Source: Tragulus kanchil (Eukaryota > Chordata > Mammalia > Artiodactyla > Tragulidae). From it: 64,000 bases of DNA. Below, piece by piece: positions 1-11,106 of the stretch. Both the position numbers and the translations under genes were made by a program. Under the pieces are notes generated by a model, which worked only from the letters and a program-made list of their open reading frames with translations, did not search any database and was not told the DNA's origin. How positions within the stretch are numbered: position 1 is the stretch's first letter; every line of letters begins with the position of its first letter. Location of the stretch: assembly GCA_022376925.1 (NCBI GenBank), contig JAIOJX010000032.1, positions 168,789,979 through 168,853,978 on the forward strand, in the 5' to 3' direction.

Positions 1-820
1 GGTGTCACCACCTGGCCGCTGCTCCTGGGTGTTTCAGCCTCGTCCACCCACCTGCTCCGCGAACAAGGCTCTGAGGAATCCTCTCACACCGATGTCACTC
101 GGCGCCCGCGTGAGCTGCTCTGTGAGCAGATCCTGGATGCCCGGGCCAGCAGCGGCGCCCTGGGGCGTGGACCGCGGCTGCCCAGCGGCCCCCACGACAG
201 ACGCGTGCCCGCGGGCACCCTGCCTGTCCCGTGAGCCGGGGCCGCTGTCCACAGCGGCCCCAGGAGAGGGCCGCGCCAGGCTCTTTGCCAGGCTGATCCA
301 AAATCTGTTTGCTTCTTGCTGTTTTTTCCCTCTAAACATTTATTTCGGAAAGTTTCTTACACAGCGGCCCGGTGAGTCCCTGCACCTGTCCCCGTCTCCA
401 CAGCCCCCTCCCCACCCTTCTCCTGTCCCCCGGGATCGTCTTACCGGTCTGACAGCACATGCATTGAGACACGGAAAGCTCGAGTGGTAATCTTGACAAC
501 CGGCTGCATCCACGGCACATCCCCTGTACAACGAGAGGGGTCCGTCGCCCCCAGGGTCCCCGAATCCCGCCCCGTCAGCCCGCCTCTGCCCGGAGACGGC
601 CGCGGTCCTGCTGGCTGCCCCCGGGGCGTCCTGCGTCCCCGTGCGTGGCCGTCGGCCTTCTCCCCTCTGAGCGGGCATCCTGACGGTTTCGTTTCCAGGT
701 AATACGGAAAAGCCACCGTGAACATGATTTTTGGCTTAAATTTGTAATGTTGTGGCTGTGCCTCGAGGCAGGTGGCGGCGGCGTCTCCCGGCCAGGGAGC
801 GAGCCCGTGCCCTGGGCGTG
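1..820. other. Intergenic, no gene recognised
   Basis: GC-rich, CpG-containing sequence. The open frames here have no recognisable domain, splice pattern or repeat structure and look like frames kept open by GC content. By human synteny the 5' side of CEP170B would lie somewhere to the left, but nothing here identifies it. Confidence 0.6.
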
Positions 821-3090
821 GGAGCGGAGGTCTGGCCCTGGACCTCCGGGGAGCCCGCTGGGAACACGTGGGTCGGGTCCCTCCACGCAGACCTGCGTCA
901 GGCGTCCGGCGCCGCGCGCTGCAGTGGAGCTGCTGGGTCCGGCGCTGGCCCTGCGCGGACCTTCACGAGCAGCTCACGGCTCTCCCGCGTGGGGAGGGAG
1001 CGGTCCGGTTGCTCCCCATGCCCACCAGGGCGCGGCGGTGGAGGCCGCTGACTCTCAGGAAGGACAGGCGGGCCGTGGCCGCGGGCGGCGGTTTTGTTTC
1101 ACGAGCGCCTCTCACGCCTCTCAGCCCCTGCCCTGTCGGCCCTGTGGCCACTCCCACGTCCGGCTGGGCTCAGTCTCGCGCCCAAGGGTGGGCTCTGTCC
1201 AGCCTCTACCTGCTTTCCTCACTCTCCAGTGCTTTCAGACTGTTACTTCAAACATATCTTTTTGGGGGTTTTGCCCAGCATTTCTCACTGTTGTCCCAGG
1301 GGTGGGGGGCTGTCCAGCCAGGTCCCCCCTGCACTGTGGTCATGTGAGGTTCGCTCCCATCTCTCTGTTATGACTCGGGTATGAAGGAGGTGAGGCGGAT
1401 GTTCACGAGTCCTGGGGCCATTAGCCCCGCCTTTCCGGAGGACTCCACAGTGAAGGGAGCGTTTATAGCCCCCCAGGTTCTGGTCTGGCCCTGGAGTTTG
1501 ATCAGAAAAGAGGGCCTGTGACTCAAGGCCTGGACGGGGGTGTGCTGAGGAGATGGAAAGATCGGTGGGGTCACAGCCGTGGGGTGGACGGGAGGCTTGA
1601 TCAGGTGAGTGGGGACGGAGGGAGGCTGAACTTCAGATCCCAGAACAGAGGCCCTTACTGGTGGTGGGGCTGGGGGGCGGGGACGAGGCCGGGAGCTCGG
1701 GGCGGGCGCCGGGTGCCGCTCCTGCCCAGGGCTGACCCTCGGGGGGCCTTGGCATCTGGAGGGAGAGATGGAGGAGGGGCGGTGGGTGGAGAGCTGAGTC
1801 CTCTGGCCTCCGTGCCCTTCTGAAACTCCCAAGGTTCGGACTGTGTGGGCAGATTCAGATCCTGCAGCCCTGTCCCCGACCTCAGAGGTCACTGCATTTG
1901 GAGGCGATGAGGGTGGACCCTCGTCCAGCCCGACTGGGGACCCTGCTGGAGGCGAGGGAGCGGAGGTCTGGCCCTGGACCTCCGGGAGCCCGCTGGGAAC
2001 ACGTGGGTCGGGTCCTCCACGCAGACCTGCGTCAGGCGTCCGGCGCCGCGCGCTGCAGTGGAGCTGCTGGGTCCGGCGCTGGCCCTGCGCGGACCTTCAC
2101 GAGCAGCTCACGGCTCTCCCGCGTGGGGAGGGAGCGGTCCGGTTGCTCCCCATGCCCACCAGGGCGCGGCGGTGGAGGCCGCTGACTCTCAGGAAGGACA
2201 GGCGGGCCGTGGCCGCGGGCGGCGGTTTTGTTTCACGAGCGCCTCTCACGCCTCTCAGCCCCTGCCCTGTCGGCCCTGTGGCCACTCCCACGTCCGGCTG
2301 GGCTCAGTCTCGCGCCCAAGGGTGGGCTCTGTCCAGCCTCTACCTGCTTTCCTCACTCTCCAGTGCTTTCAGACTGTTACTTCAAACATATCTTTTTGGG
2401 GGTTTTGCCCAGCATTTCTCACTGTTGTCCCAGGGGTGGGGGGCTGTCCAGCCAGGTCCCCCCTGCACTGTGGTCATGTGAGGTTCGCTCCCATCTCTCT
2501 GTTATGACTCGGGTATGAAGGAGGTGAGGCGGATGTTCACGAGTCCTGGGGCCATTAGCCCCGCCTTTCCGGAGGACTCCACAGTGAAGGGAGCGTTTAT
2601 AGCCCCCCAGGTTCTGGTCTGGCCCTGGAGTTTGATCAGAAAAGAGGGCCTGTGACTCAAGGCCTGGACGGGGGTGTGCTGAGGAGATGGAAAGATCGGT
2701 GGGGTCACAGCCGTGGGGTGGACGGGAGGCTTGATCAGGTGAGTGGGGACGGAGGGAGGCTGAACTTCAGATCCCAGAACAGAGGCCCTTACTGGTGGTG
2801 GGGCTGCGGGGCGGGGACGAGGCCGGGAGCTCGGGGCGGGCGCCGGGTGCCGCTCCTGCCCAGGGCTGACCCTCGGGGGGCCTTGGCATCTGGAGGGAGA
2901 GATGGAGGAGGGGCGGTGGGTGGAGAGCTGAGTCCTCTGGCCTCCGTGCCCTTCTGAAACTCCCAAGGTTCGGACTGTGTGGGCAGATTCAGATCCTGCA
3001 GCCCTGTCCCCGACCTCAGAGGTCACTGCATTTGGAGGCGATGAGGGTGGACCCTCGTCCAGCCCGACTGGGGACCCTGCTGGAGGCGAG
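821..3090. repeat. Abutting tandem duplication 1 (units 821-1956 and 1957-3090)
   Basis: Unit A (821-1956) is followed with no spacer by unit B (1957-3090). Both run from a shared GGAGCGGAGG to a shared CTGCTGGAGGCGAG. They differ by a few bases: B has one G fewer in the run after ACCTCC and one C fewer after GGGT, and a G/C change lies near 1669/2803. No gene is contained. Probably an unmerged assembly overlap. Confidence 0.9.
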
Positions 3091-3295
3091 GACAGAGACC
3101 CGCGCAGAGGAGTGTCCACGCACCATGCAGACAGGCCTCGGGAGGAGCCGGCCCCGCGCCCCTGGGTCTGGGCTCCCGGCTCCAGGCTGTGAGGCGGGGG
3201 CCCCCGTGGTGCCGTGAGGGCGGCCGTCACCAGCCAGCGCCACCAGGGGAGGCAGAGTGACACCACGGTGCGGCTTCTGACCACAGAAAGAGATA

Positions 3296-3425
3296 CAGGA
3301 CGCTCCCTGGCCGTCCAGGGATGAGGCCTCCGTGCGCTCGCTGCCCAGAGCCCGCGTTCAAACCACGGCCAGGGAACTAAGATGCCACAGGCCCCATGGC
3401 GCAACCAGAAAAGCCCAAACAACCA
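3296..3425 (+). mobile_element. tRNA-Glu-type SINE (CHR/Bov-tA-like), first copy
   Basis: Shows the layout of cetartiodactyl tRNA-derived SINEs: GCTCCCTGGCCGTCCAGGGA at the head, a B-box-like GCGTTCAAACC, then GGGAACTAAGATGCC and an A-rich tail with AAAAGCCCAAACAACC. It is diverged from the usual consensus, so it is not a very young insertion. Confidence 0.75.
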
Positions 3426-3997
3426 ACCATGTGATCGTTCCCGTTTCCGGCACAGAGCTCCTAAACCCTCCGCGTCTCCCAGCGAGGAGCCCCGGCGAGA
3501 TGCCGCCGGCCGTGTGAACGGGGTGACTCCGGGCGCACCCGAGGTGCCCTGGGGCCGCCGGGGAGCTACGGGGCTGGGGGACGATGCCCAGGGGGCAACG
3601 CGCCCTCGACCACAGCCTCCACGAGCAAAGCCTCCACGGGCCCCCGGGACGAGGCTCAGGGCGTCCTGGCTGGGAGCCGAGGCGAGTCGGGGAGGGGCTC
3701 GCTCACACCTCGCCCGCCCCTCGCACGGGCATCTCGCCCCTCTGGCTGCTCCTGAGTTACATCCTTTTGTAATAAATCAGGGCTCCAAAACACCCGTGAG
3801 GGAAGCGCGGAGCTTCCACTCTGGAGCCCGAGGGCTAGAGGCACAGGCAACGGCTCGGGCTGGGGACAAGCCCAGGACGGGGGGCTGAACGCTGCCCCTG
3901 GACCCGCGCTCCGCCGGGGTCAGAATGGGTTGAGGCGTAGGACCCCGCTGGCACGGCAGCATTGCTTGTGGGAGGGGTGGGGACAGCCCCGAGCCCT

Positions 3998-4062
3998 CAC
4001 ACAGACACACGCATGCACACGCGCCCACGAACACACACGTGTGAGCGTGCATAGACACACAC
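3998..4062. repeat. CA-rich simple sequence (repeated at 5093-5157)
   Basis: Imperfect CA/CACG dinucleotide-rich tract with purine-pyrimidine alternation (ACACGTGTGAGCGTGCA inside). It is present a second time in unit B of duplication 2. Confidence 0.7.
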
Positions 4063-4390
4063 GGTGGAACTGTGTGGGCAGATTCAGATCCTGCAGCCCT
4101 GTCCCCGACCTCAGAGGTCACTGCATTTGGAGGCGATGAGGGTGGACCCTCGTCCAGCCCGACTGGGGACCCTGCTGGAGGCGAGGACAGAGACCCGCGC
4201 AGAGGAGTGTCCACGCACCATGCAGACAGGCCTCGGGAGGAGCCGGCCCCGCGCCCCTGGGTCTGGGCTCCCGGCTCCAGGCTGTGAGGCGGGGGCCCCC
4301 GTGGTGCCGTGAGGGCGGCCGTCACCAGCCAGCGCCACCAGGGGAGGCAGAGTGACACCACGGTGCGGCTTCTGACCACAGAAAGAGATA

Positions 4391-4519
4391 CAGGACGCTC
4401 CCTGGCCGTCCAGGGATGAGGCCTCCGTGCGCTCGCTGCCCAGAGCCCGCGTTCAAACCACGGCCAGGGAACTAAGATGCCACAGGCCCCATGGCGCAAC
4501 CAGAAAAGCCCAAACAACC
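4391..4519 (+). mobile_element. tRNA-Glu-type SINE, duplicate of the copy at 3296
   Basis: The same SINE as at 3296-3425, carried in unit B of duplication 2 at an offset of 1095. It is not an independent insertion because its flanks are identical. Confidence 0.75.
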
Positions 4520-5163
4520 AACCATGTGATCGTTCCCGTTTCCGCACAGAGCTCCTAAACCCTCCGCGTCTCCCAGCGAGGAGCCCCGGCGAGATGCCGC
4601 CGGCCGTGTGAACGGGGTGACTCCGGGCGCACCCGAGGTGCCCTGGGGCCGCCGGGGAGCTACGGGGCTGGGGGACGATGCCCAGGGGGCAACGCGCCCT
4701 CGACCACAGCCTCCACGAGCAAAGCCTCCACGGGCCCCCGGGACGAGGCTCAGGGCGTCCTGGCTGGGAGCCGAGGCGAGTCGGGGAGGGGCTCGCTCAC
4801 ACCTCGCCCGCCCCTCGCACGGGCATCTCGCCCCTCTGGCTGCTCCTGAGTTACATCCTTTTGTAATAAATCAGGGCTCCAAAACACCCGTGAGGGAAGC
4901 GCGGAGCTTCCACTCTGGAGCCCGAGGGCTAGAGGCACAGGCAACGGCTCGGGCTGGGGACAAGCCCAGGACGGGGGGCTGAACGCTGCCCCTGGACCCG
5001 CGCTCCGCCGGGGTCAGAATGGGTTGAGGCGTAGGACCCCGCTGGCACGGCAGCATTGCTTGTGGGAGGGGTGGGGACAGCCCCGAGCCCTCACACAGAC
5101 ACACGCATGCACACGCGCCCACGAACACACACGTGTGAGCGTGCATAGACACACACGGTGGAA

Positions 5164-5790
5164 CTGGCTCCAGAACCTTGTCTTCCAAGGCTCCAGCCGT
5201 CCGCTGAAGACGGCAGTGCAGTGGGCGTCTGTACAGATTTCTCTTCAAACTGGTGAAAACAAACCCATTTGGCTTCAGCTCGGGGAGGCAAGCCCCGGCG
5301 GCCGCAGAGCCCGGCTTCTCTAAGGGCCCGCCTGCGGGCCTGAGGCGGGAGGGCCTGGACGCGGTGCAAGCCCAGCTAGCTTCCTTTCTGAACCGCCCCC
5401 ACGGGGCCCTGACCCTCCCGCCAGCTGTCCCTGGACGCCTCCTGGCTGCTGGGGCGCGCCCACCAGCCCTCACCCTCTGGAGCCCCCCGGGGGGCAGGGA
5501 CAGCTGCAGGAGGGAGGAGGGGCTGGGGGCACAGTGGCGGGGGCTGCCGGTGGCAGTCCTCCGACGGCCCTCTCGTCGTGCACACCCCCCGCCACAGCCG
5601 GCGCTCAGCGCTTGGCAGGCCGGCTCGCTAAGCCCTCTGCCCTCTTCCCAGGTGGGCATCGTCAGCAGCAGCGCGGCTGGCACGCCCGCTGGCCAGTGCC
5701 CCGGGCTCCCCTCGGCAGCTGCCTGCCACGACGCGTCCCACAGGCGCGGGCTCCGAGGTGGGGGAGAGGAGGGGACGGGGAGGGGCGGGA
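5164..5790. other. Intergenic, nothing recognised
   Basis: Single-copy GC-rich sequence between duplications 2 and 3. No repeat family, splice signals or protein similarity could be seen. Confidence 0.5.
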
Positions 5791-8070
5791 GGGACAGGGG
5801 AGGCGGTGGCCACGGAGGACCTCTGTCCGTTCTGGCGCTGGGAGGCCAGGTGGCCTGGCCAGGTGGGGGAGGCACAGAGGACACCTGCCCTTCGGGGGGA
5901 GCAGGGAACGGCTGAGCAGGTCCTGGACCTCGAGGGCACAGGGGAGGGAGGGACAGCACCACGAGGGGACGCCCCCGCCTCCGCTAGGCTGATCCGGCGC
6001 CAGCCACTCAACCTGGGAACGGGCCTGGATGCGGGGTTTCTCCACCTGCCCCGAAGGCGGAGGCTGAGGGGACCGTGCCTGGAGCAGGCTAGCGGAGGCC
6101 CTGCAGTGACCGCGACAGCCGTGCGGGGTGGGGCTGCAGAGGAGGGAGCCGGAGGCCGGCGGCGGCCGGGCTGGAGCTGGGTTGGAAGCCTGGAGTGTCC
6201 CGGGGGTCTGAAAATGAGCCTCCCTCACCAGGGGCAAGAGCACGGCGGTGAGACCCGAGGCCAGGGGGCTGGCTGGCCCCGGCGAGGGCGGAGGAAGCTG
6301 GGGAGGGCGGCCTGAGGCGGGCCAGACCCACCTGCCCCAAGGCCGGCAGCTTCCCGGAGCAGCCCCGGCCGCCCCTCGTCTGCATCCGGCCCCGCGCCCC
6401 ACGGCCCGCCACCTCTGCAGGGCGGCCCGCGGCCTGGGGCACCTGTGCCCTGGAGGGTCCTGAGTGCTCGCCCCATGGGGACACCTGGGGACTTCCCTCG
6501 CTGCAGGCTCTGACCCTCTGCACTCTCTCCTTACTGCCCTGGATGCCACTGCACAGAGCGGGAGGGGCTGTGCCCAGCGCCACCTGGACAGCACCCGGTT
6601 TTCTTGAAGCTTGTGGAGAGGGCCTGGGTTTGCCACCGACTGGCTCTGGGACTGCGGGCCAGCCGGGCCCCTCCACGTGCCGCAGGCTGGATGCCCCAAC
6701 CACACAAGCGGGGCCACAGCTTTGGTGATGGGCACGTGGGCAGAGTGTGCGCACAGCTGGGCAGGGCCAGGCCGGCGGGAGGGGCCCGGGGCGCCCCATC
6801 CCTGGTCAGCTCTGCCCCAGGTACCTTTTGACCGCCCTCCTCCGCCGCCCAGGATGGCGCGGCAGCAGCCTCCTCTGGGGCTCTGAGAAGGCCTAGGCTG
6901 AGTCGTGCCCACTGGGAACGGCCTCCGGAGCCTTAAGGGACAGGGAGGCGGTGGCCACGAGGACCTCCCGCTGGCGTGGGAGGCCAGGTGGCCTGGCCAG
7001 GTGGGGGAGGCACAGAGGACACCTGCCCTTCGGGGGGAGCAGGGAACGGCTGAGCAGGTCCTGGACCTCGAGGGCACAGGGGAGGGAGGGACAGCACCAC
7101 GAGGGGACGCCCCCGCCTCCGCTAGGCTGATCCGGCGCCAGCCACTCAACCTGGGAACGGGCCTGGATGCGGGGTTTCTCCACCTGCCCCGAAGGCGGAG
7201 GCTGAGGGGACCGTGCCTGGAGCAGGCTAGCGGAGGCCCTGCAGTGACCGCGACAGCCGTGCGGGTGGGGCTGCAGAGGAGGGAGCCGGAGGCCGGCGGC
7301 GGCCGGGCTGGAGCTGGGTTGGAAGCCTGGAGTGTCCCGGGGGTCTGAAAATGAGCCTCCCTCACCAGGGGCAAGAGCACGGCGGTGAGACCCGAGGCCA
7401 GGGGGCTGGCTGGCCCCGGCGAGGGCGGAGGAAGCTGGGGAGGGCGGCCTGAGGCGGGCCAGACCCACCTGCCCCAAGGCCGGCAGCTTCCCGGAGCAGC
7501 CCCGGCCGCCCCTCGTCTGCATCCGGCCCCGCGCCCCACGGCCCGCCACCTCTGCAGGGCGGCCCGCGGCCTGGGGCACCTGTGCCCTGGAGGGTCCTGA
7601 GTGCTCGCCCCATGGGGACACCTGGGGACTTCCCTCGCTGCAGGCTCTGACCCTCTGCACTCTCTCCTTACTGCCCTGGATGCCACTGCACAGAGCGGGA
7701 GGGGCTGTGCCCAGCGCCACCTGGACAGCACCCGGTTTTCTTGAAGCTTGTGGAGAGGGCCTGGGTTTGCCACCGACTGGCTCTGGGACTGCGGGCCAGC
7801 CGGGCCCCTCCACGTGCCGCAGGCTGGATGCCCCCACCCCACAAGCGGGGCCACAGCTTTGGTGATGGGCACGTGGGCAGAGTGTGCGCACAGCTGGGCA
7901 GGGCCAGGCCGGCGGGAGGGGCCCGGGGCGCCCCATCCCTGGTCAGCTCTGCCCCAGGTACCTTTTGACCGCCCTCCTCCGCCGCCCAGGATGGCGCGGC
8001 AGCAGCCTCCTCTGGGGCTCTGAGAAGGCCTAGGCTGAGTCGTGCCCACTGGGACCCAACGGGGCCTCCC
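5791..8070. repeat. Abutting tandem duplication 3 (units 5791-6937 and 6938-8070)
   Basis: Both units start with GGGACAGG(G)GAGGCGGTGG and run to CTAGGCTGAGTCGTGCCCA. The extreme ends diverge: copy B is missing several bases just inside its start, and copy A differs from B over the last about 20 bases. The interior differs at only a few positions (for example near 6700/7837). This is the pattern of low-quality contig ends around a true overlap. A 944-codon open frame on the minus strand spans both units but is a compositional shadow. Confidence 0.9.
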
Positions 8071-8954
8071 TGCCGGACAGCGGCTCCGGGCCGGGGGAAG
8101 CCTCCTTAAGAGGCACGCTGAGGGGGCGGGGGGAGGGGAGGGGCCAGGCAGCAGCTCCCAGAGCAAGGGGCACTGGGTCAGGCCCGGGGCGGCCTCAGAG
8201 GCTGGCCCGAGAAGCAGCAGCCCGCCGCACCAGCTCAACTGGGGCAGCCTCTCAGTGAGTGCGGCCCCCTGGCCCACCCCGGGGTGTCCCAGCTCCGCCC
8301 GGAGGGTGCTGTGGCCGGGATGCTCATCAGGCCATCTGCCTGGGCCTGGTAGGGACGGCGCAGGTGGCAGGTGACGGCACGCCCAGGACCACAGCTTCAT
8401 GCCCCCTGAGGGGGGAGGAGGAGCTGGATGCCCAGACAGGCAGCTCACCAGCCCTGACACCAGCTGGACCTGGCTCAGGGGTCCTAGGACCCCCAAGGGG
8501 CCAGGCCTGTCCGGCCGCCTGCCCGGCCTGATCCTACCTGACCTCTAGAGGTGGGGGTGGGGTGGCGCCTGGCCCCGCCTTGCCTGCCTCTCGTGAGGGC
8601 CCATCTGGCCCAGAGGGAGGCGGGAGTACAAACGGGGTGCGGAGGGAGGGAAGAGGGCCCGCGGTGAGTGGACGAGGCCAGGGGAGTAGGGGTGCATCTA
8701 GAGCAGGGGACCACGGCCCAGGACCACAGGACTGGGGCCTCAGATCCGAGGTGGCGCCCGTGGCTGCCCCCCAGGACCCCCTCCCCAGCGCAGGGCGGGG
8801 GCGCACACCTGGGAGAGGAGCCTGTCGCCTGTCCAGAGCTGGGCGCCAGCCTGCTGTGCCCACAAGACCCAGCAGGTGGCATTGGGGAGGGTGCCCCCCA
8901 AGGCCAGCAGCACCCCCGTTCCCAATGCACTGGGGTCCCCAGGAATAACCACAG
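8071..8954. other. Intergenic, nothing recognised
   Basis: Single-copy GC-rich sequence downstream of the candidate ZBTB42 3' end. No coding or repeat signal could be supported. Confidence 0.5.
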
Positions 8955-8973
8955 CCTCTCCACACGGGGTGGG

Positions 8974-8979
8974 TTTATT
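8974..8979 (-). terminator. Candidate poly(A) signal for ZBTB42
   Basis: TTTATT on the plus strand reads AATAAA on the minus strand, about 2.13 kb past the ZBTB42 stop. Cleavage would fall roughly 15-25 bases further, near 8955. Confidence 0.4.
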
Positions 8980-9530
8980 GCTGTCACAGACGACGACGTG
9001 AACACGGGGAGACGGCACGGATTCCAGAGCGTCACGCGGGCGGCGCGTGTCACGAGCCCTGGCGAAACGCCACACGACAACTGCCTTCAGGGCACACAGA
9101 GCCCCCCACCCATCGGGGGCAGGGCACGGGCCCGAGGGGCGGGAGACGGGGCCGCCCAGGGCCCGACACGGCAGGCTCCACGAGAAGGGCGTCCACACGC
9201 ACCTCTGCTACACGATCCCACACGATTAGTGTCTTAAATATGCATACATATATATATTTTCCTTCATCCGAATTGTGTCAGTTATTAAATGTAAAACGGA
9301 CTACTTCTCTGTGCACGAGCCTCACAGTGACTGCAATACAATGAATCCAGTGTTGACAACTCAGGACAGGCTTCCTGCCCCAGGAAAACAAACTCTTTCC
9401 CCAGTGGAAACCCCGAGGGGAAAACCAGGGCCGGGGCGTCATCTCCCCGCTGCCTGCTGGGGTGGGGGCACAGCTGGGTCCGGCTCGGGCTTCGCCTTTG
9501 CTGGACACAGATGCCCACACAGGAGGACTG

Positions 9531-9563
<33 letters not shown>
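9531..9563. repeat. Compound (TC)n(AC)n microsatellite
   Basis: Six TC units run directly into about eleven AC units inside the candidate ZBTB42 3'UTR (reads as GT/GA on the transcript strand). Likely length-polymorphic. Confidence 0.9.
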
Positions 9564-9565
<2 letters not shown>

Positions 9566-11106
9566 AATCCAAGCGTGGAGCACGGTAGCCAAGCGTGCGG
9601 TCCCACCCAGCAGCCCTTCCAGAGGGGAGGCTGGGGGCCAGGACTGTCAGCAGCGGGGGCCACTCCGCCAGCTCTCCCTGGCCCGCGGGCCAGCTGCCCA
9701 CACCCCGAGCGGGCCGGGGGCCGGCAGGGAGCCGCTGCAGCCTGTCCACCTGCCACAAAGGCCGACGGGCTTCTCACTCCAGGCCAGGCAGACGAATAAA
9801 TACGACATCAAGTGTTGTCAGGAACCGAGAAATAATTTAAACTTGAGCTCAGACCTCAGCACCACCTCCGGTCACAGCAGGAAGAGCCCCCGCTGCAGGG
9901 GGAACCAGGAAGCCAGGCGGCTCTGCCCCCTTCGGGGTCCCCAGACCGTGGGGCGGCCCCACCTCTGCCCACCCCCTTGGGCTCCAGCAAGACCTGCCCA
10001 GGGAGCTGGCCACTGAGGCAGAGTGCCCCCACCAGGCGCGAAAGCAGCCGCCTCGGCATTTTGTAGCACCGTCCTCTGCCCGACGCCCCCCCAGGACCAA
10101 TGCCTGCGTTCACCCAGGACCCCTGCGGGAAAGAGAAACCCCGCACACCCGGCTCCCGGTGAGGCCCGCTCGGCCCTCCGCTAGGTGCTCTGGGGAGACC
10201 CCGATCAGGTGGACAAATGACATTCAGGCTCAGGGCTACCGCTGACCAGAAATACTCCAGGCTGGTGGCTGGATTCCTGACCCTCTCGCCCGCGCTGGGG
10301 GCGCTGGGAGGCGCGCGGTCCCTGTGCAGACAGGGGGCAGCACGGCCCGCGGCCCACGCGCGACACCTGGCACCCTCCAGAGGCTGCTTCCGCACCCAAA
10401 GGGGGACGCTTCCAGACCCGCTCTCTGCCCCGCGTCAGCTGCGGTGCGGGCAGGACGGAAGCTGGGGAGGGCCTGCCTCCCCCCATCGCCCGTAGCTCTG
10501 CCGCCACTCAGCCTCCGGGTGATTCTGCTCCTGCCACTGGGGTCCCTGCTGGGGCCTGCGCCCCCTGGGATACCAGCTGCGCCCTGACGGCCCCTGCTGG
10601 CGCGCACGGTGCCCGGGGGCTCCCCGCAGGGGCTCCGGCTGCCGCCTGCCAAGAGCGGCCTGTTCTGGGGGAGCTCCCGTGGAGACGCACGCTAACAGCA
10701 TATGTGCGCGGCACCCTTCACTGAGCGCAGGGCCAGGCTCACAGGGCGCCCGGTCTGCCCGTGAGGCCGTCAGGGAAGCCGGGAGGAGGGTCAGCAGGCC
10801 TCCTCCCGCTGGGAGGCCTGGGCCCAGGCTCCCGGACTCTTCGGGGACTCCTTGGGACTGACTGGAGGGGACAGAGAAGGACAGGGTCTGGTAGGGGCAC
10901 GACCAGGAGAAAAGAGCGAGCTGGCCCAGAGGGCTGGGCTAGAGAAGGGCTGCCGTGGGGCTCCCGTCCCTCCACGTCTGAGGCCGTTTTCCCAGGGCAG
11001 CGGGGCTCCTTCCCCTGAGTGGGCCCAGCCCCAGGGGCTTCGCCTGCTGGGCTCCGGCCCCTCACACTGCAGTCGCCCCTCCCTCCACCCGCCCCCGCCG
11101 GGGCAG

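Larger units (their letters stand above)
2974..5163. repeat. Abutting tandem duplication 2 (units 2974-4068 and 4069-5163)
   Basis: Unit A starts at ACTGTGTGGGCAGATTCAG (2974) and the same sequence restarts at 4069. The copies are almost identical; one G is missing in copy B within GTTTCCG(G)CACAG. The first about 117 bases also belong to the end of duplication 1, so that segment occurs three times (from about 1840, 2974 and 4069). Each unit carries one SINE and one CA-rich tract. Confidence 0.9.
8955..11106 (-). other. ZBTB42: Candidate ZBTB42 3'UTR
   Basis: Follows the ZBTB42 stop codon on the minus strand without any recognisable coding content. The first good minus-strand AATAAA signal found downstream is at 8974-8979, giving a 3'UTR of about 2.1 kb. 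It contains a (TC)n(AC)n tract and, near 9235-9300, an AT-rich patch unusual for this GC-rich neighbourhood. The exact end is inferred from the poly(A) signal only. Confidence 0.45.

Noticed and set aside
3998..4062. CRISPR-like or satellite array
   Set aside because: It is an ordinary imperfect CA-rich simple sequence, seen twice only because of duplication 2.
5662..8496. A 944-codon open frame on the minus strand
   Set aside because: It spans both copies of duplication 3 and repeats its own protein sequence. It is Pro/Arg/Gly-rich with no domain, typical of GC-rich DNA that lacks stop codons by chance.
9047..9799. Plus-strand small protein genes near the ZBTB42 3' end
   Set aside because: The frames cross a (TC)n(AC)n tract, have no family similarity, and lie antisense to the likely ZBTB42 3'UTR.
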